From Propionibacteriaceae bacterium (GTDB lineage Bacteria > Actinomycetota > Actinomycetes > Propionibacteriales > Propionibacteriaceae), in contig JAIRKB010000190.1 of assembly GCA_031260385.1 (NCBI GenBank), forward strand, positions 1 through 25,027: a DNA stretch of 25,027 nucleotides. Reading direction: 5' to 3'. The position numbers were made by a program, and so were the translations under genes. The notes beneath the pieces are model-generated. The model searched no databases. It saw only the letters and a program-made list of their open reading frames with translations, and had not been told where the DNA came from. This document shows positions 1 to 7,866 of this stretch, in pieces (positions within the stretch are counted from its first letter, which is position 1; each line of letters starts with the position of its first letter).

Positions 1-541
1 CAGCGGCCAATCCGGCCACCAGGAGACCGACGGCGTCATCGAGGGTGTCCGCAGTGGGAGCGCCAACCGGGGTTGGGTTCACTCCCAGGCGGGCCGCCTG
101 GCGACGTTGATCGTCGTCGAAGGCTTGGCCGAGCACTAGGTTGAGTATGCCCGTGGCCGCCCCATGGGCCCGCTGGGGGCTGACCCCCGCTTCGATCAGC
201 CCTTGCTCTAGTTGATAGCCGATCCCGGCTTGCCAGTCCTTACAGGTGAGAGCCGACCAGACCAACTCGGCGCCATCACGATATTTCGACAGCAAGGCAT
301 GGAAGCGGGCGGCCCACAGTCTCACCCGGGTCAGATCGCCACCGGAAAAGGCCGGTAGATCGGCCAGGATGACAGCGGCGATGGCATCAAGTAGCGCTTG
401 TTTGGAGGCGAAATGCCAATAGAGGGCACTTGGTTGGACACCGAGGTTAGCGGCGATCCGGCGCATGGACACATCGGCTAGACCATAGGTGTTGAGGATC
501 GTACACGCCGTAGCGACGATCTGGTCTTGGCTGAGGTTCAC
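1..541 (-). CDS. TetR/AcrR family transcriptional regulator (C-terminus beyond window)
   Basis: A continuous frame runs from a GTG at 541 to the window edge, giving about 180 residues without a stop. The N-terminus (NLSQDQIVATACTILNTYG, then a helix-turn-helix with VSMRRIAANLGVQPSALYWHF and KQALLDAI) is the classic TetR DNA-binding domain, roughly residues 3-50. The rest is helical and resembles the ligand-binding domain of tetracycline-repressor-like members. The start is fixed by a -10 hexamer TAGGCT six bases upstream, which predicts a leaderless mRNA, and by loss of TetR-like sequence further upstream. A 17-bp palindrome sits on its promoter, so it probably represses itself. The ligand and other targets cannot be told. 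The gene lies 31 bp downstream of a same-strand sigma-like gene. Confidence 0.9.
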   Translation of the reverse strand, partial: MNLSQDQIVATACTILNTYGLADVSMRRIAANLGVQPSALYWHFASKQALLDAIAAVILADLPAFSGGDLTRVRLWAARFHALLSKYRDGAELVWSALTCKDWQAGIGYQLEQGLIEAGVSPQRAHGAATGILNLVLGQAFDDDQRRQAARLGVNPTPVGAPTADTLDDAVGLLVAGLAA

Positions 542-547
542 CAACCC

Positions 548-576
548 AGCCTAGTCGACTATTGAACGATGTTCAA
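548..576 (-). promoter_or_regulatory. tetR promoter, leaderless
   Basis: Read on the minus strand: -35 TTGAAC (576-571), a 17-bp spacer, -10 TAGGCT (553-548), then six bases to the GTG at 541. Spacing predicts transcription beginning at or next to the start codon. Confidence 0.55.
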
Positions 577-577
577 T
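561..577. promoter_or_regulatory. Probable TetR operator palindrome
   Basis: ATTGAACGATGTTCAAT is a perfect inverted repeat with 7-bp arms and a 3-bp centre, typical in size and shape for TetR-family operators. It covers the -35 hexamer and part of the spacer of the tetR promoter and also overlaps the stop codon of the upstream gene. Binding would block RNA polymerase, so autorepression is the simplest inference. Confidence 0.7.
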
Positions 578-1238
578 TCCGCCGATTGCCGCGTTTGTTG
601 ACTGGGAACAAGGCCGGTGGGTCAATCACCAGATCGGAATCGAGCGGGTTGCCGTAGCGCTCGAAATCTTCGAAGGGGATGTTGAGCACGCCCTCGAGGA
701 GCACGTCGCCGATCCAGACCGCTTCGTTCATTCGATCAGGGTCCGGGGTCACCTCAAGGACATCCTCCGCTAGCGTCAAATAATTGGTGAAACGCCCTTC
801 CGCCTCCCAGAGGTGCCCCGGCCATTGGTCGGGGGAAATCTGCAGTTCGTCGGCGATTTGGCTCGTTTCCCAGGCATCAACGTAATAACGCCACAGAGTC
901 GTCCGTACGGGAACGTCGAGACTGTAGAAGGCCCAGGCGGCTGCCCGGCGCTCAGGGGCCGGTGTCCCCTCGGTGCCCAAGACCGCAAACCAGCGACTAA
1001 TAAAGGAGTTGAACTGGGTTTGCTGTTTGCCGACGATATCAATCCACTCCAAGAAGGAGGTGGCTAGAGCTTTCGTCGTCTTGATGTCAGCGCTCGGGTT
1101 GGTTTTCGCCGCCAGGGCCGCCGCCGCGTAATAACGGTTCCATAGTTCCGTTATCGCGTCGCGGTCATCGGAACGCGCCCGCACCAATAATCGGTCGTCG
1201 GACGTTAAGTCCACATAGGTCGCCTCGCCTCGTCCCAT
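573..1238 (-). CDS. Degenerate sigma-70-like (ECF-like) protein, 221 aa
   Basis: The N-terminal third (DDRLLVRARSDDRDAITELW, then NRYYAAAALA) resembles sigma region 2 of ECF factors. A segment near residues 105-145 (PVRTTLWRYYVDAWETSQIA, then DELQISPDQW) resembles the region 4 helix-turn-helix. The normally acidic DAEDLVQE-type stretch of region 2.2 is replaced by DIKTTKALA, so core-polymerase binding may be altered. A 50-residue tail follows with no recognised domain. The ATG at 1238 is preceded by AGGAGG at good spacing. The gene is divergent from the tlyA operon and its stop codon lies inside the tetR operator. It could be a true ECF sigma factor, a sigma-like regulator or a relic; no anti-sigma gene is next to it. 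Confidence 0.55.
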   Translation of the reverse strand: MGRGEATYVDLTSDDRLLVRARSDDRDAITELWNRYYAAAALAAKTNPSADIKTTKALATSFLEWIDIVGKQQTQFNSFISRWFAVLGTEGTPAPERRAAAWAFYSLDVPVRTTLWRYYVDAWETSQIADELQISPDQWPGHLWEAEGRFTNYLTLAEDVLEVTPDPDRMNEAVWIGDVLLEGVLNIPFEDFERYGNPLDSDLVIDPPALFPVNKRGNRRN

Positions 1239-1278
1239 GTCACACTGCCTCCTAAACCCCCACCCTGTTTGTTGCTAG

Positions 1279-1322
1279 CCGTCACGGCATCCGGCCGTAA
1301 CCGTCACTGTATCCAGCCGTAA
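1279..1322. repeat. Two tandem 22-bp repeats in a divergent intergenic region
   Basis: Units 1279-1300 and 1301-1322 abut and differ at three positions; both begin CCGTCAC and end GCCGTAA. They lie between the sigma-like gene (minus strand) and the tlyA operon (plus strand), about 40 bp upstream of the former and 75 bp upstream of the latter. Paired binding sites for a regulator are an inference. Confidence 0.7.
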
Positions 1323-1384
1323 CGAATGTTAGTACACACCGCGAGACTGGTCTACTCCCGACTCTCACCAGATGGGGTGTGACT

Positions 1385-1390
1385 TATACT
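1385..1390 (+). promoter_or_regulatory. -10 hexamer of the tlyA operon, leaderless
   Basis: TATACT ends six bases before the ATG at 1397. No Shine-Dalgarno sequence precedes that ATG, so a leaderless transcript is likely. No convincing -35 was found. Confidence 0.6.
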
Positions 1391-1396
1391 GAAGCC

Positions 1397-1564
1397 ATGA
1401 CTTTGGCGACCCCAGCCCCACCGAAGACCGGTGATGAGGGCCTTGATGTGATCTTGGAACAGGTGGCGACGCTTGGCGATCAGCCGCTCGGGGACCACGC
1501 TGCCGTGCTCGATGAGGCTCAATCTCGGCTCGCCGGGCTCCTAACGGGTGATCGTGCGCCTTGA
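1397..1564 (+). CDS. Small conserved actinobacterial protein upstream of tlyA, 55 aa
   Basis: The frame encodes MTLATPAPPKTGDEGLDVIL and ends in AGLLTGDRAP. It is acidic, probably helical, without cysteines, membrane segment or signal peptide. Small proteins with a DVxLEQV / HxAVxDEAxxRL pattern commonly sit directly before tlyA in actinobacteria, and this one fits. The ATG at 1397 is preferred to the in-frame GTG at 1379 because the -10 TATACT lies between them. Its last 17 bases overlap the start of tlyA, so the two are probably translationally coupled. Function is unknown. Confidence 0.7.
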   Translation: MTLATPAPPKTGDEGLDVILEQVATLGDQPLGDHAAVLDEAQSRLAGLLTGDRAP

Positions 1565-2282
1565 TCTCGCCCTCGTCGAGCGAGGCCTAGCCCGCTCTCG
1601 CAGCCATGCCCGCCAGTTGATCGATAGCCGGCGCGTCTGCGTTAATGGACTAACTAATCTCAAGGTCGCCTCCACAGTTACGCCCGACTCCCTAATTGAA
1701 GTCGAGTTGGATCCGTACGTTTCGCGGGGCGCTCACAAGCTCCTCGCAGTCTTGGACCAGTCAGATTTGGTGATCCCAGCACGGGTCCTTGATGCTGGCG
1801 CCTCCACCGGCGGTTTCACTCAGGTCCTTCTGGAGCGGGGTGCCCAGATCGTTTACGCTGTCGATGTCGGTCACGGCCAACTAGCCGAGACTCTGCGAAG
1901 CGATCAACGGGTGATCGTCCACGAAGGTGTCAACCTACGCGATCTCGATCTCAGCCATGTCGGCGGGCAACCGGTTGACCTAGTGGTCGCCGATGTTTCC
2001 TTCATCTCCCTGCAACTGATCTTGGATCGCCTTTTCGCCGTGCTGAGCCCGACCGGTGCCGCTCTCGTGCTCGTCAAACCGCAGTTTGAAGTCGGCCCAG
2101 CGAAGCTTGTCAACGGTTTAGTACGCCGGGAGACGGACCGGCTCGCGGCGGTCGACGCCGTCGTGGCCCACGGGCGTCGGTTGGGTTGGGTGGAGATCTG
2201 GCGCCGAGACAGTGCCATCAGCGGCCAAAAAGGCAACCAGGAGACCTTCTGCTTGTTCGCCCCCAGCCCTAGACGACGCTGA
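1548..2282 (+). CDS. tlyA: TlyA family rRNA (cytidine-2'-O)-methyltransferase
   Basis: This 244-residue protein has an N-terminal S4 RNA-binding domain (about 1-60, LDLALVERGLARSRSHARQL) followed by an FtsJ-type methyltransferase domain. The SAM-binding motif VLDAGASTGGF is at 80-90. The catalytic tetrad expected of the family can be placed at Lys64, Asp149 (VADVSFI), Lys177 (LVKPQFEVG) and Glu232. TlyA methylates 16S and 23S rRNA cytidines and its loss gives capreomycin resistance in mycobacteria. The start is GTG at 1548, overlapping the upstream small gene; the GTG two codons on is an alternative. The 3' end overlaps convergent pncA by 14 bp. The C-terminus is a little shorter and more basic (APSPRRR) than usual. 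Confidence 0.93.
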   Translation: MIVRLDLALVERGLARSRSHARQLIDSRRVCVNGLTNLKVASTVTPDSLIEVELDPYVSRGAHKLLAVLDQSDLVIPARVLDAGASTGGFTQVLLERGAQIVYAVDVGHGQLAETLRSDQRVIVHEGVNLRDLDLSHVGGQPVDLVVADVSFISLQLILDRLFAVLSPTGAALVLVKPQFEVGPAKLVNGLVRRETDRLAAVDAVVAHGRRLGWVEIWRRDSAISGQKGNQETFCLFAPSPRRR

Positions 2283-2826
2283 CCCCAGCGACCTCGAGTT
2301 CGTCCCGTACTGCCAGGTTCGTTGGATCAACCGCCGCTGTCAGGTCGGTAATTACGGTCGTACGATAACCGAGGCGCGCGGCATCGAGGGCGGTGTGCTT
2401 AACGCAGTAGTCGTAAGCAATGCCAACCACCACGACCTCGGTGATCGCCTGGGCTTTCAGATAGTCGTCGAGGGTGGTCCCTTGGGCATCCTCGCCCTCA
2501 AAACCGGAGTACGAAGCGGTGTAAGCCCCCTTGTCAAAGACGGCGTCAAGGCGGTCGAGTTGCAGATCGGGATGAAACTGGGCTCCAGGCGTCCCAATGA
2601 CGCAGTGAGCCGGCCAAGTGTCGACAAAGTCTGGGGTGGGGGAGAAGTGATCACCGGGATCGATATGGGCATCCCGCGTCGCCAGGATCAAGTCTGGATT
2701 AATGGTGCCAAACTCACCTAACCAGGCTGTGATCTTCGCCGCCGTCGCCGCGCCCCCGGCGACCGCCAACGAGCCGCCCTCACAAAAATCGTTCTGAACA
2801 TCGACAATGATGACCGCTTGACTCAT
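2269..2826 (-). CDS. pncA: Nicotinamidase / pyrazinamidase
   Basis: A 185-residue isochorismatase-fold hydrolase converting nicotinamide to nicotinate for NAD salvage. The catalytic triad is complete: Asp9 (IIVDVQNDF), Lys99 (FDKGAY) and Cys141 (YDYCVKHT). The metal-site residues Asp52, His54, His60 and His74 of the PncA family are all present (TRDAHIDPGDHF, WPAHCV). The ATG at 2826 is chosen over the in-frame upstream ATG at 2853 because GGAGG lies four bases before it and the family begins at this point. The gene is convergent with tlyA and divergent from nadK, another NAD enzyme, across 74 bp. Confidence 0.93.
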   Translation of the reverse strand: MSQAVIIVDVQNDFCEGGSLAVAGGAATAAKITAWLGEFGTINPDLILATRDAHIDPGDHFSPTPDFVDTWPAHCVIGTPGAQFHPDLQLDRLDAVFDKGAYTASYSGFEGEDAQGTTLDDYLKAQAITEVVVVGIAYDYCVKHTALDAARLGYRTTVITDLTAAVDPTNLAVRDELEVAGVSVV

Positions 2827-2887
2827 GGTTCCTCCAACATCGGGTTCCCTCATTTTCTCACATCACACATCGAGGGCGTGAAACCAG

Positions 2888-2893
2888 TAGAGT
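2888..2893 (+). promoter_or_regulatory. -10 hexamer of nadK, leaderless
   Basis: TAGAGT ends seven bases before the GTG start at 2901 and no Shine-Dalgarno sequence is present. The pncA promoter must lie in the same short intergenic region on the other strand. Confidence 0.5.
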
Positions 2894-2900
2894 TGAGGCC

Positions 2901-3803
2901 GTGAATAATGGGTTTTCCCGACGGATCGCCGTTTGGATTCATACCGTGCGTCCGGGCGCCTTGGACGCGGCTTGTCAGTTCATTGAAATGCTGCCAGGTG
3001 AGGTTGAATGCTTGGTCCGCCCCGAGGCGCGGGAGCTGATCCAAGCGGCCATTCCCCAAGCCCCGCTCGCCGATATTACCCCCCAATCGCTGCCGAGTGC
3101 TGAGGTGGTGGTGGTCTTTGGCGGGGACGGCACGATCTTACGGGCGGCCGAGCGGGCGCTCGAAGCCGATATTCCAGTCTTGGGGGTCAACCTCGGCCAC
3201 GTTGGTTTCCTCGCGGAGCTCGAAATGTCCCAGATGGATGAGTTGGTCGACCATGTCGTGCGAGGGGATTTCGTCCACGAGTCGCGGCTCACTATCGAGG
3301 TGACGGTCTATCGCGATGGCGACCCGACGCCGCTCTGGCGAACGGTGGCGGTAAACGAGGTCAGCCTGGAGAAGGCCGCCCGGATGAAGATGATCGACGT
3401 TATGGTCTCGATTGACAACCTCCCGGTCTCGCGCTGGGCCTGTGATGGCCTTTTGGTGTCAACGCCGACTGGTTCAACCGCCTATGCCTTCTCCGCCGGA
3501 GGCTCGGTGATGTGGCCGCAGTTGGAGGCTTACCAAGTGGTGCCGCTTGCCGCTCATGCCCTCTTCGCCCGCCCGATGGTCTTAGCACCGAGCTCGGCGG
3601 TCCGCTTGGAGTTGTTAGGCGAGGTGCCAGCGGTCTTGACCTGTGATGGGTCACGCAGTATCGAGGTTGAGGTTGGCTCGCGGCTAGAGATCGCCCGTTA
3701 TCACCATGATCTGACGGTAGCGCGGTTAAGTGAGCAGCCTTTCACCTCGCGGTTGGTCAAGAAGTTTGCTTTGCCGATAGAAGGCTGGCGAGGGCGGGGG
3801 TAA
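2901..3803 (+). CDS. nadK: NAD kinase
   Basis: A 300-residue ATP-dependent (or polyphosphate-dependent) NAD kinase making NADP. The signature GGDGT is at 74-78, the NE motif at 152-153, and the NAD-binding TPTGSTAY at 188-195, followed by the LFARPMVL strand and the CDG motif. Length and motif order match the family. The GTG start follows a -10 hexamer by seven bases, so translation is probably leaderless. recN begins two bases after the stop, so the pair is co-transcribed and likely coupled, as in many actinobacteria. Confidence 0.95.
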   Translation: MNNGFSRRIAVWIHTVRPGALDAACQFIEMLPGEVECLVRPEARELIQAAIPQAPLADITPQSLPSAEVVVVFGGDGTILRAAERALEADIPVLGVNLGHVGFLAELEMSQMDELVDHVVRGDFVHESRLTIEVTVYRDGDPTPLWRTVAVNEVSLEKAARMKMIDVMVSIDNLPVSRWACDGLLVSTPTGSTAYAFSAGGSVMWPQLEAYQVVPLAAHALFARPMVLAPSSAVRLELLGEVPAVLTCDGSRSIEVEVGSRLEIARYHHDLTVARLSEQPFTSRLVKKFALPIEGWRGRG

Positions 3804-3805
3804 CG

Positions 3806-5503
3806 ATGCTAACGGAATTAACGATCAAACAGCTTGGGGTGATTGAGGCGGCGACGATGGCACCGGGGCGCGGTTTGACGGTCGTCACCGGCGAGACGGG
3901 GGCGGGGAAGACGATGGTGGTCTCCGGCTTGGGTCTAATCGCCGGGGCCCGCGCCGACACTAGTACGGTCCGCAATCGCCAGGGTACGGCCCTGGTGGAG
4001 GCTCGTTTCACCGACCTGAGCCCTCAGGTCTGGTCTCAGATTGAAGCGGCTGGTGGTTTGGCTGAGGAAGGGGAATTGCTGATCACCCGCCAAGTGGCGG
4101 TCGAAGGTCGCTCTCGCTGCTGGATCGGTGGCGCTGGGGTGACCGGCACGACCCTCGCCCAGGTCGGAGCGGAACTGGTGACGATCCACGGTCAGTCGGA
4201 GCAGGTCCGATTGTCCACCCCAGAGCGGCAACGGCAAGTCCTCGATCGCGCCGCCGGGCCCGAGCTAGCGGTGATCCTGGCCGATTACCGTCAGTTATAC
4301 GAGGAACGTCGTCAGATCGGTGAGGAACTGGAGTTGTTGAGCGCCTCGGCTCGGGAACGCGCCCGGGAACTCGACATGCTGACCTACGGACTAGATGAGA
4401 TCGACAAGGTGGCGCCGAGCGCCGGGGAAGACGAGGCGCTGGCCTCGGAAGCGAAACGCCTCCAGGATGCCGACGATTTGCGCCGCTTGGCCTTCACCGC
4501 GATGGTGGCCTTGGCTGGCGATGAGGCCATGGACGTCACCTCGGTGGTGACCCTCGTGGCCCAGGCGCGCCGAGCACTAGCCCAAGCCGCTCTCAGCGAT
4601 GAGCGAGCCCAGGGGTTGGCCGGTGCGGTCGAGGAGATCGCGGTCTTGGCGACCGACCTGGCCGGCGGGGTGGCCAACTATTTGGCGGACCTTGCCGCCG
4701 ATCCGCTCCGACTGGAGTGGATCGAATCCCGGTTGGCGGAGCTCAAGGGTCTGACCCGGAAATATGGCGCCAATGCGACCGCTGTCCTGGCCTGGGCCGC
4801 CGAAGCCCAAGCCCGCTTAGGGGAACTAGAGCTCTCCGATGAGCGGATTGATCAGTTAACCGCTCGTCTGGAGGCTCTCGATGGCGAACTAGCCGAGCGG
4901 GCGGAACGGATTCGCCAGTTACGGTCGGCGGCGGCGGCGATCTTCGCCGAACAGGTGGCAGCCGAACTGATCGATTTGGCGATGCCTAATGCTCGGGTGG
5001 AGTTCGCTCTGACGCCACTAGCGGAGTTGGGCCCCTATGGCGGTGATGGGATCGCCATGCTCTTTACGGCTAATCCCGGTAGTGAACCGGCCCCGCTCGG
5101 ACGGGTGGCTTCCGGGGGTGAGCTTTCCCGGGTCCGTTTGGCGATTGAGGTCGTGCTCGCCGACGCTAGTGAAGGGGCTACCTTCATCTTTGACGAGGTG
5201 GACGCCGGGATTGGCGGCATTGTCGGGCTTCAGGTCGGGCTCCGACTCGCCCGCTTGGCTCGGCAGGGGCAGGTGATCGTCGTCACCCACCTCGCCCAAG
5301 TGGCGGCTTTTGCGAGCACCCACTATGTCGTACGGAAAACTGATGACGGGGAGGTGACCGCTTCCGACTTAACGGAAGTTCGAGACACTGAGCGTCGGAT
5401 GGAGTTGGCCCGGATGATGGGGGGGCTGGATTCCTCCGCGACCTCCTTGGCTCACGCCCGCGAGTTGGAGGCCCAAGCTCAGTCGATGATGGCCGCTAGT
5501 TGA
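3806..5503 (+). CDS. recN: DNA repair protein RecN (SMC-like ATPase)
   Basis: A 565-residue SMC-family ATPase acting in double-strand break repair. Walker A GETGAGKT is at 29-36. A long central region (about 150-370) is rich in Glu, Arg, Ala and Leu and looks like the coiled-coil arms. The ABC signature ASGGELSRVRLAIEVVLA is near 435 and Walker B TFIFDEVDAGIGG near 460, followed by QVIVVTHLAQVAAFA. Length and domain order are normal. ATG at 3806 comes two bases after nadK. In M. tuberculosis two membrane/division genes (Rv1697, Rv1698) follow recN; here pyrG is next. Confidence 0.95.
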   Translation: MLTELTIKQLGVIEAATMAPGRGLTVVTGETGAGKTMVVSGLGLIAGARADTSTVRNRQGTALVEARFTDLSPQVWSQIEAAGGLAEEGELLITRQVAVEGRSRCWIGGAGVTGTTLAQVGAELVTIHGQSEQVRLSTPERQRQVLDRAAGPELAVILADYRQLYEERRQIGEELELLSASARERARELDMLTYGLDEIDKVAPSAGEDEALASEAKRLQDADDLRRLAFTAMVALAGDEAMDVTSVVTLVAQARRALAQAALSDERAQGLAGAVEEIAVLATDLAGGVANYLADLAADPLRLEWIESRLAELKGLTRKYGANATAVLAWAAEAQARLGELELSDERIDQLTARLEALDGELAERAERIRQLRSAAAAIFAEQVAAELIDLAMPNARVEFALTPLAELGPYGGDGIAMLFTANPGSEPAPLGRVASGGELSRVRLAIEVVLADASEGATFIFDEVDAGIGGIVGLQVGLRLARLARQGQVIVVTHLAQVAAFASTHYVVRKTDDGEVTASDLTEVRDTERRMELARMMGGLDSSATSLAHARELEAQAQSMMAAS

Positions 5504-5565
5504 TTCCAGTTCAGAAATTGGCCTAGCTTTGGCATGTCAGTTGGCGTCGTTCGGTGATGATTCGG

Positions 5566-5571
5566 TAGGCT
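5566..5571 (+). promoter_or_regulatory. -10 hexamer of pyrG, leaderless
   Basis: TAGGCT ends eight bases before the GTG at 5580. A possible -35 TTGGCG lies at 5541-5546 with a long 19-bp spacer. No Shine-Dalgarno sequence is visible. Confidence 0.5.
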
Positions 5572-5579
5572 GAAGTCCC

Positions 5580-7226
5580 GTGGCAGACCGCAAGAAAACC
5601 AAACACATCTTTGTAACTGGCGGGGTGGTGTCCTCGCTCGGTAAAGGCTTAACCGCCTCCTCCCTGGGCTCCCTGCTCGTCGGGCGGGGTCTCAAGGTGA
5701 CCATGCAAAAAATGGATCCCTATATCAACGTTGACCCTGGGACGATGAACCCCTTCCAACACGGCGAAGTCTTCGTGACCGAGGATGGGGGCGAAACCGA
5801 TCTGGATATCGGCCATTATGAACGCTTCCTGAACCGCGACCTGACGGCGGCAGCGAACTTCACCACCGGCAAGATCTACTCGCTAGTGATTGCCAGGGAG
5901 CGGCGGGGCGATTATCTCGGCGACACCGTCCAGGTGATTCCCCATATCACCAACGCAATCAAAGAACAGATGCTATCGATTGCGGTGCCGGGGATCGATG
6001 TGGCGATCCATGAGATCGGCGGTACGGTCGGCGATATTGAGTCGCTACCCTTCCTGGAGGCGGCGCGCCAGATCCGGCGCGAGCTTGGTCGGGAGAATGT
6101 CTTCTTCCTCCATGTCTCCTTGGTTCCGTACATCTCGCCAAGCCAGGAAATCAAGACCAAGCCAACCCAGCATTCCGTCGCTGCGCTACGCCAGGTCGGC
6201 ATTACCCCAGACGCCCTGGTGTGCCGCTCTGACCGGACGATTGAAGAACCCATCAAACGCAAGATCGCCTTGTATTGCGACGTTGATGAGGAGGCTGTGA
6301 TCTCTTGCCCGGATGCCCCAAGCATCTATGACATCCCCAAGGTGCTCTTCCAGGAGGGCCTCGACGCCTATGTCGTTCGCCGCCTGGCCCTCTCCTTCCG
6401 CGATGTCAGTTGGAAGAAATGGGACGATCTGCTCGCCAAGGTTCACGAACCAAAAGTCGAAGTCACCGTGGGATTGGTCGGGAAGTATACTGACCTGCCG
6501 GATGCCTATCTCTCGGTTTGCGAGGCCCTGAGAGCCGGTGGTTTCGCCAACTGGGCTAAGGTCAATGTGCGCTGGATCAAATGTGATGACTGTGAAACCG
6601 CCGAAGGGGCCGCCACTCGTTTGGAGGGCGTCGATGCCGTGGTGATCCCCGGTGGCTTTGGGATTCGCGGGGTTGAGGGCAAGATCGGCGCGATCCAATA
6701 TGCGCGGGAAAGAAAGATCCCAATCCTGGGGCTCTGTCTCGGCATGCAATGTATGGTGATTGAGGTTGCTCGTCACGTCGCCGGGCTCACCCAAGCTGAT
6801 TCGACCGAGTTCGATCCGGCGACGCCTTATCCGGTGATCGCGACGATGGAGGAGCAGATCGATATCGTGGCCGGCGATGGCGACCTCGGTGGCACGATGC
6901 GCCTGGGAGGCTATCCAGCGGAGTTGGTCAAAGGCTCACTGGTGGCCGAGATGTACGGGTCGACGAAGGTTTCGGAACGCCATCGTCACCGTTATGAGTT
7001 CAACAACCACTATCGCGAGCCCCTCCAGGATGCCGGGCTGGTCATCTCTGGCACCTCACCGGATGAGAGTCTCGTGGAGTTCATCGAGTTATCACGCACC
7101 TTGCACCCCTTCTTCGTGGCCACCCAAGGCCACCCCGAATACAAGTCGCGTCCAACCCAACCCCATCCGTTATTCGTTGGTCTGATCGAAGCGGCCTTGA
7201 CCCGGATCAGGGCGCGGCAGTCGTGA
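5580..7226 (+). CDS. pyrG: CTP synthase
   Basis: A 548-residue enzyme making CTP from UTP with glutamine as nitrogen donor. The N-terminal synthetase domain (1-270) opens with KHIFVTGGVVSSLGKGLTAS, carrying the P-loop lysines, and includes DPYINVDPGTMNP and the EIGGTVGDIES motif. The C-terminal class I glutamine amidotransferase domain (about 295-545) has the nucleophile Cys386 (LCLGMQC) and the His518/Glu520 pair (GHPEYKS). Length is typical. The GTG start is placed by family comparison and by the -10 hexamer eight bases before it. The stop codon overlaps the start of the NUDIX gene (GTGA). Confidence 0.97.
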   Translation: MADRKKTKHIFVTGGVVSSLGKGLTASSLGSLLVGRGLKVTMQKMDPYINVDPGTMNPFQHGEVFVTEDGGETDLDIGHYERFLNRDLTAAANFTTGKIYSLVIARERRGDYLGDTVQVIPHITNAIKEQMLSIAVPGIDVAIHEIGGTVGDIESLPFLEAARQIRRELGRENVFFLHVSLVPYISPSQEIKTKPTQHSVAALRQVGITPDALVCRSDRTIEEPIKRKIALYCDVDEEAVISCPDAPSIYDIPKVLFQEGLDAYVVRRLALSFRDVSWKKWDDLLAKVHEPKVEVTVGLVGKYTDLPDAYLSVCEALRAGGFANWAKVNVRWIKCDDCETAEGAATRLEGVDAVVIPGGFGIRGVEGKIGAIQYARERKIPILGLCLGMQCMVIEVARHVAGLTQADSTEFDPATPYPVIATMEEQIDIVAGDGDLGGTMRLGGYPAELVKGSLVAEMYGSTKVSERHRHRYEFNNHYREPLQDAGLVISGTSPDESLVEFIELSRTLHPFFVATQGHPEYKSRPTQPHPLFVGLIEAALTRIRARQS

Positions 7227-7789
7227 AGTTATCCGACGAGGCGACTAGTTGGCCCCATCAGCGGATCGCGACGACCTCGGGGATCTTGATGGACTTTGTT
7301 GTCGATGAGGTGACGGCTCCCGATGGGGCGGTTTTAGTGCGCAACTATCTCCAACATCCCTCGGCGGTCGGCGTGATTGCCGTCGATGACCAGGAACGGG
7401 TCGCGATCGTTCGTCAATACCGCCATCCGGTGCGCCGCCGCTGCATCGAAGCGCCAGCTGGGCTCTGTGATCAGGTTGGAGAAGACCCCCTCGAAGCCGC
7501 CAAGCGGGAGCTAGCTGAGGAATGCGGCTTAGCGGCCAACGACTGGCGGATGCTTGTCGATATTTACGCGACCCCCGGTTCCTCAACCCAGTCGACCAGG
7601 ATCTTCTTGGCCCGTGGTCTCAGGGCGGTCGCGGCGCCAGAGGGTTTTTCCCCTGAAGGCGAAGAAGCGGAGATGATTGTCGCTTGGGCCGGGGTTGACG
7701 ACCTCCTGGAGGCGATTTTTTCCGGCAATATTATGAACCCAACCCTAGTCAGTGGGCTATTAGCTTACAAATACACCCAGTTATCTTGA
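7223..7789 (+). CDS. NUDIX hydrolase, ADP-ribose pyrophosphatase-like
   Basis: A 188-residue NUDIX protein. The NUDIX box spans residues 80-103 (GLCDQVGEDPLEAAKREL, then AEECGL), with the RE..EE metal-binding residues. It carries one extra residue between the leading Gly and first Glu, as I recall for the mycobacterial homologue Rv1700. The EAPAG lead-in and the ATPGSSTQ segment favour ADP-ribose or a related nucleoside diphosphate sugar as substrate. The GTG start overlaps the pyrG stop by four bases, so translation is coupled. In M. tuberculosis the following gene is xerD; here xerD is about 8.6 kb away. Confidence 0.9.
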   Translation: MKLSDEATSWPHQRIATTSGILMDFVVDEVTAPDGAVLVRNYLQHPSAVGVIAVDDQERVAIVRQYRHPVRRRCIEAPAGLCDQVGEDPLEAAKRELAEECGLAANDWRMLVDIYATPGSSTQSTRIFLARGLRAVAAPEGFSPEGEEAEMIVAWAGVDDLLEAIFSGNIMNPTLVSGLLAYKYTQLS

Positions 7790-7796
7790 ATTAACT

Positions 7797-7846
7797 CCCT
7801 CTCGAGGCTCCCCATGAAAGAATAATTGATAACCGGGGAGCGAGGG
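7797..7846. other. Imperfect stem-loop between NUDIX gene and the giant gene
   Basis: Arms CCCTC (7797-7801) plus GCTCCCC (7807-7813) pair with GGGGAGC (7835-7841) plus GAGGG (7842-7846), leaving a 5-base bulge and an AT-rich 21-base loop. It lacks a U-tract, so it may be a Rho-dependent end, a processing site or a control site for the giant gene. Confidence 0.45.
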
Positions 7847-7866
7847 AAACCTCGTCGACTCAAATA

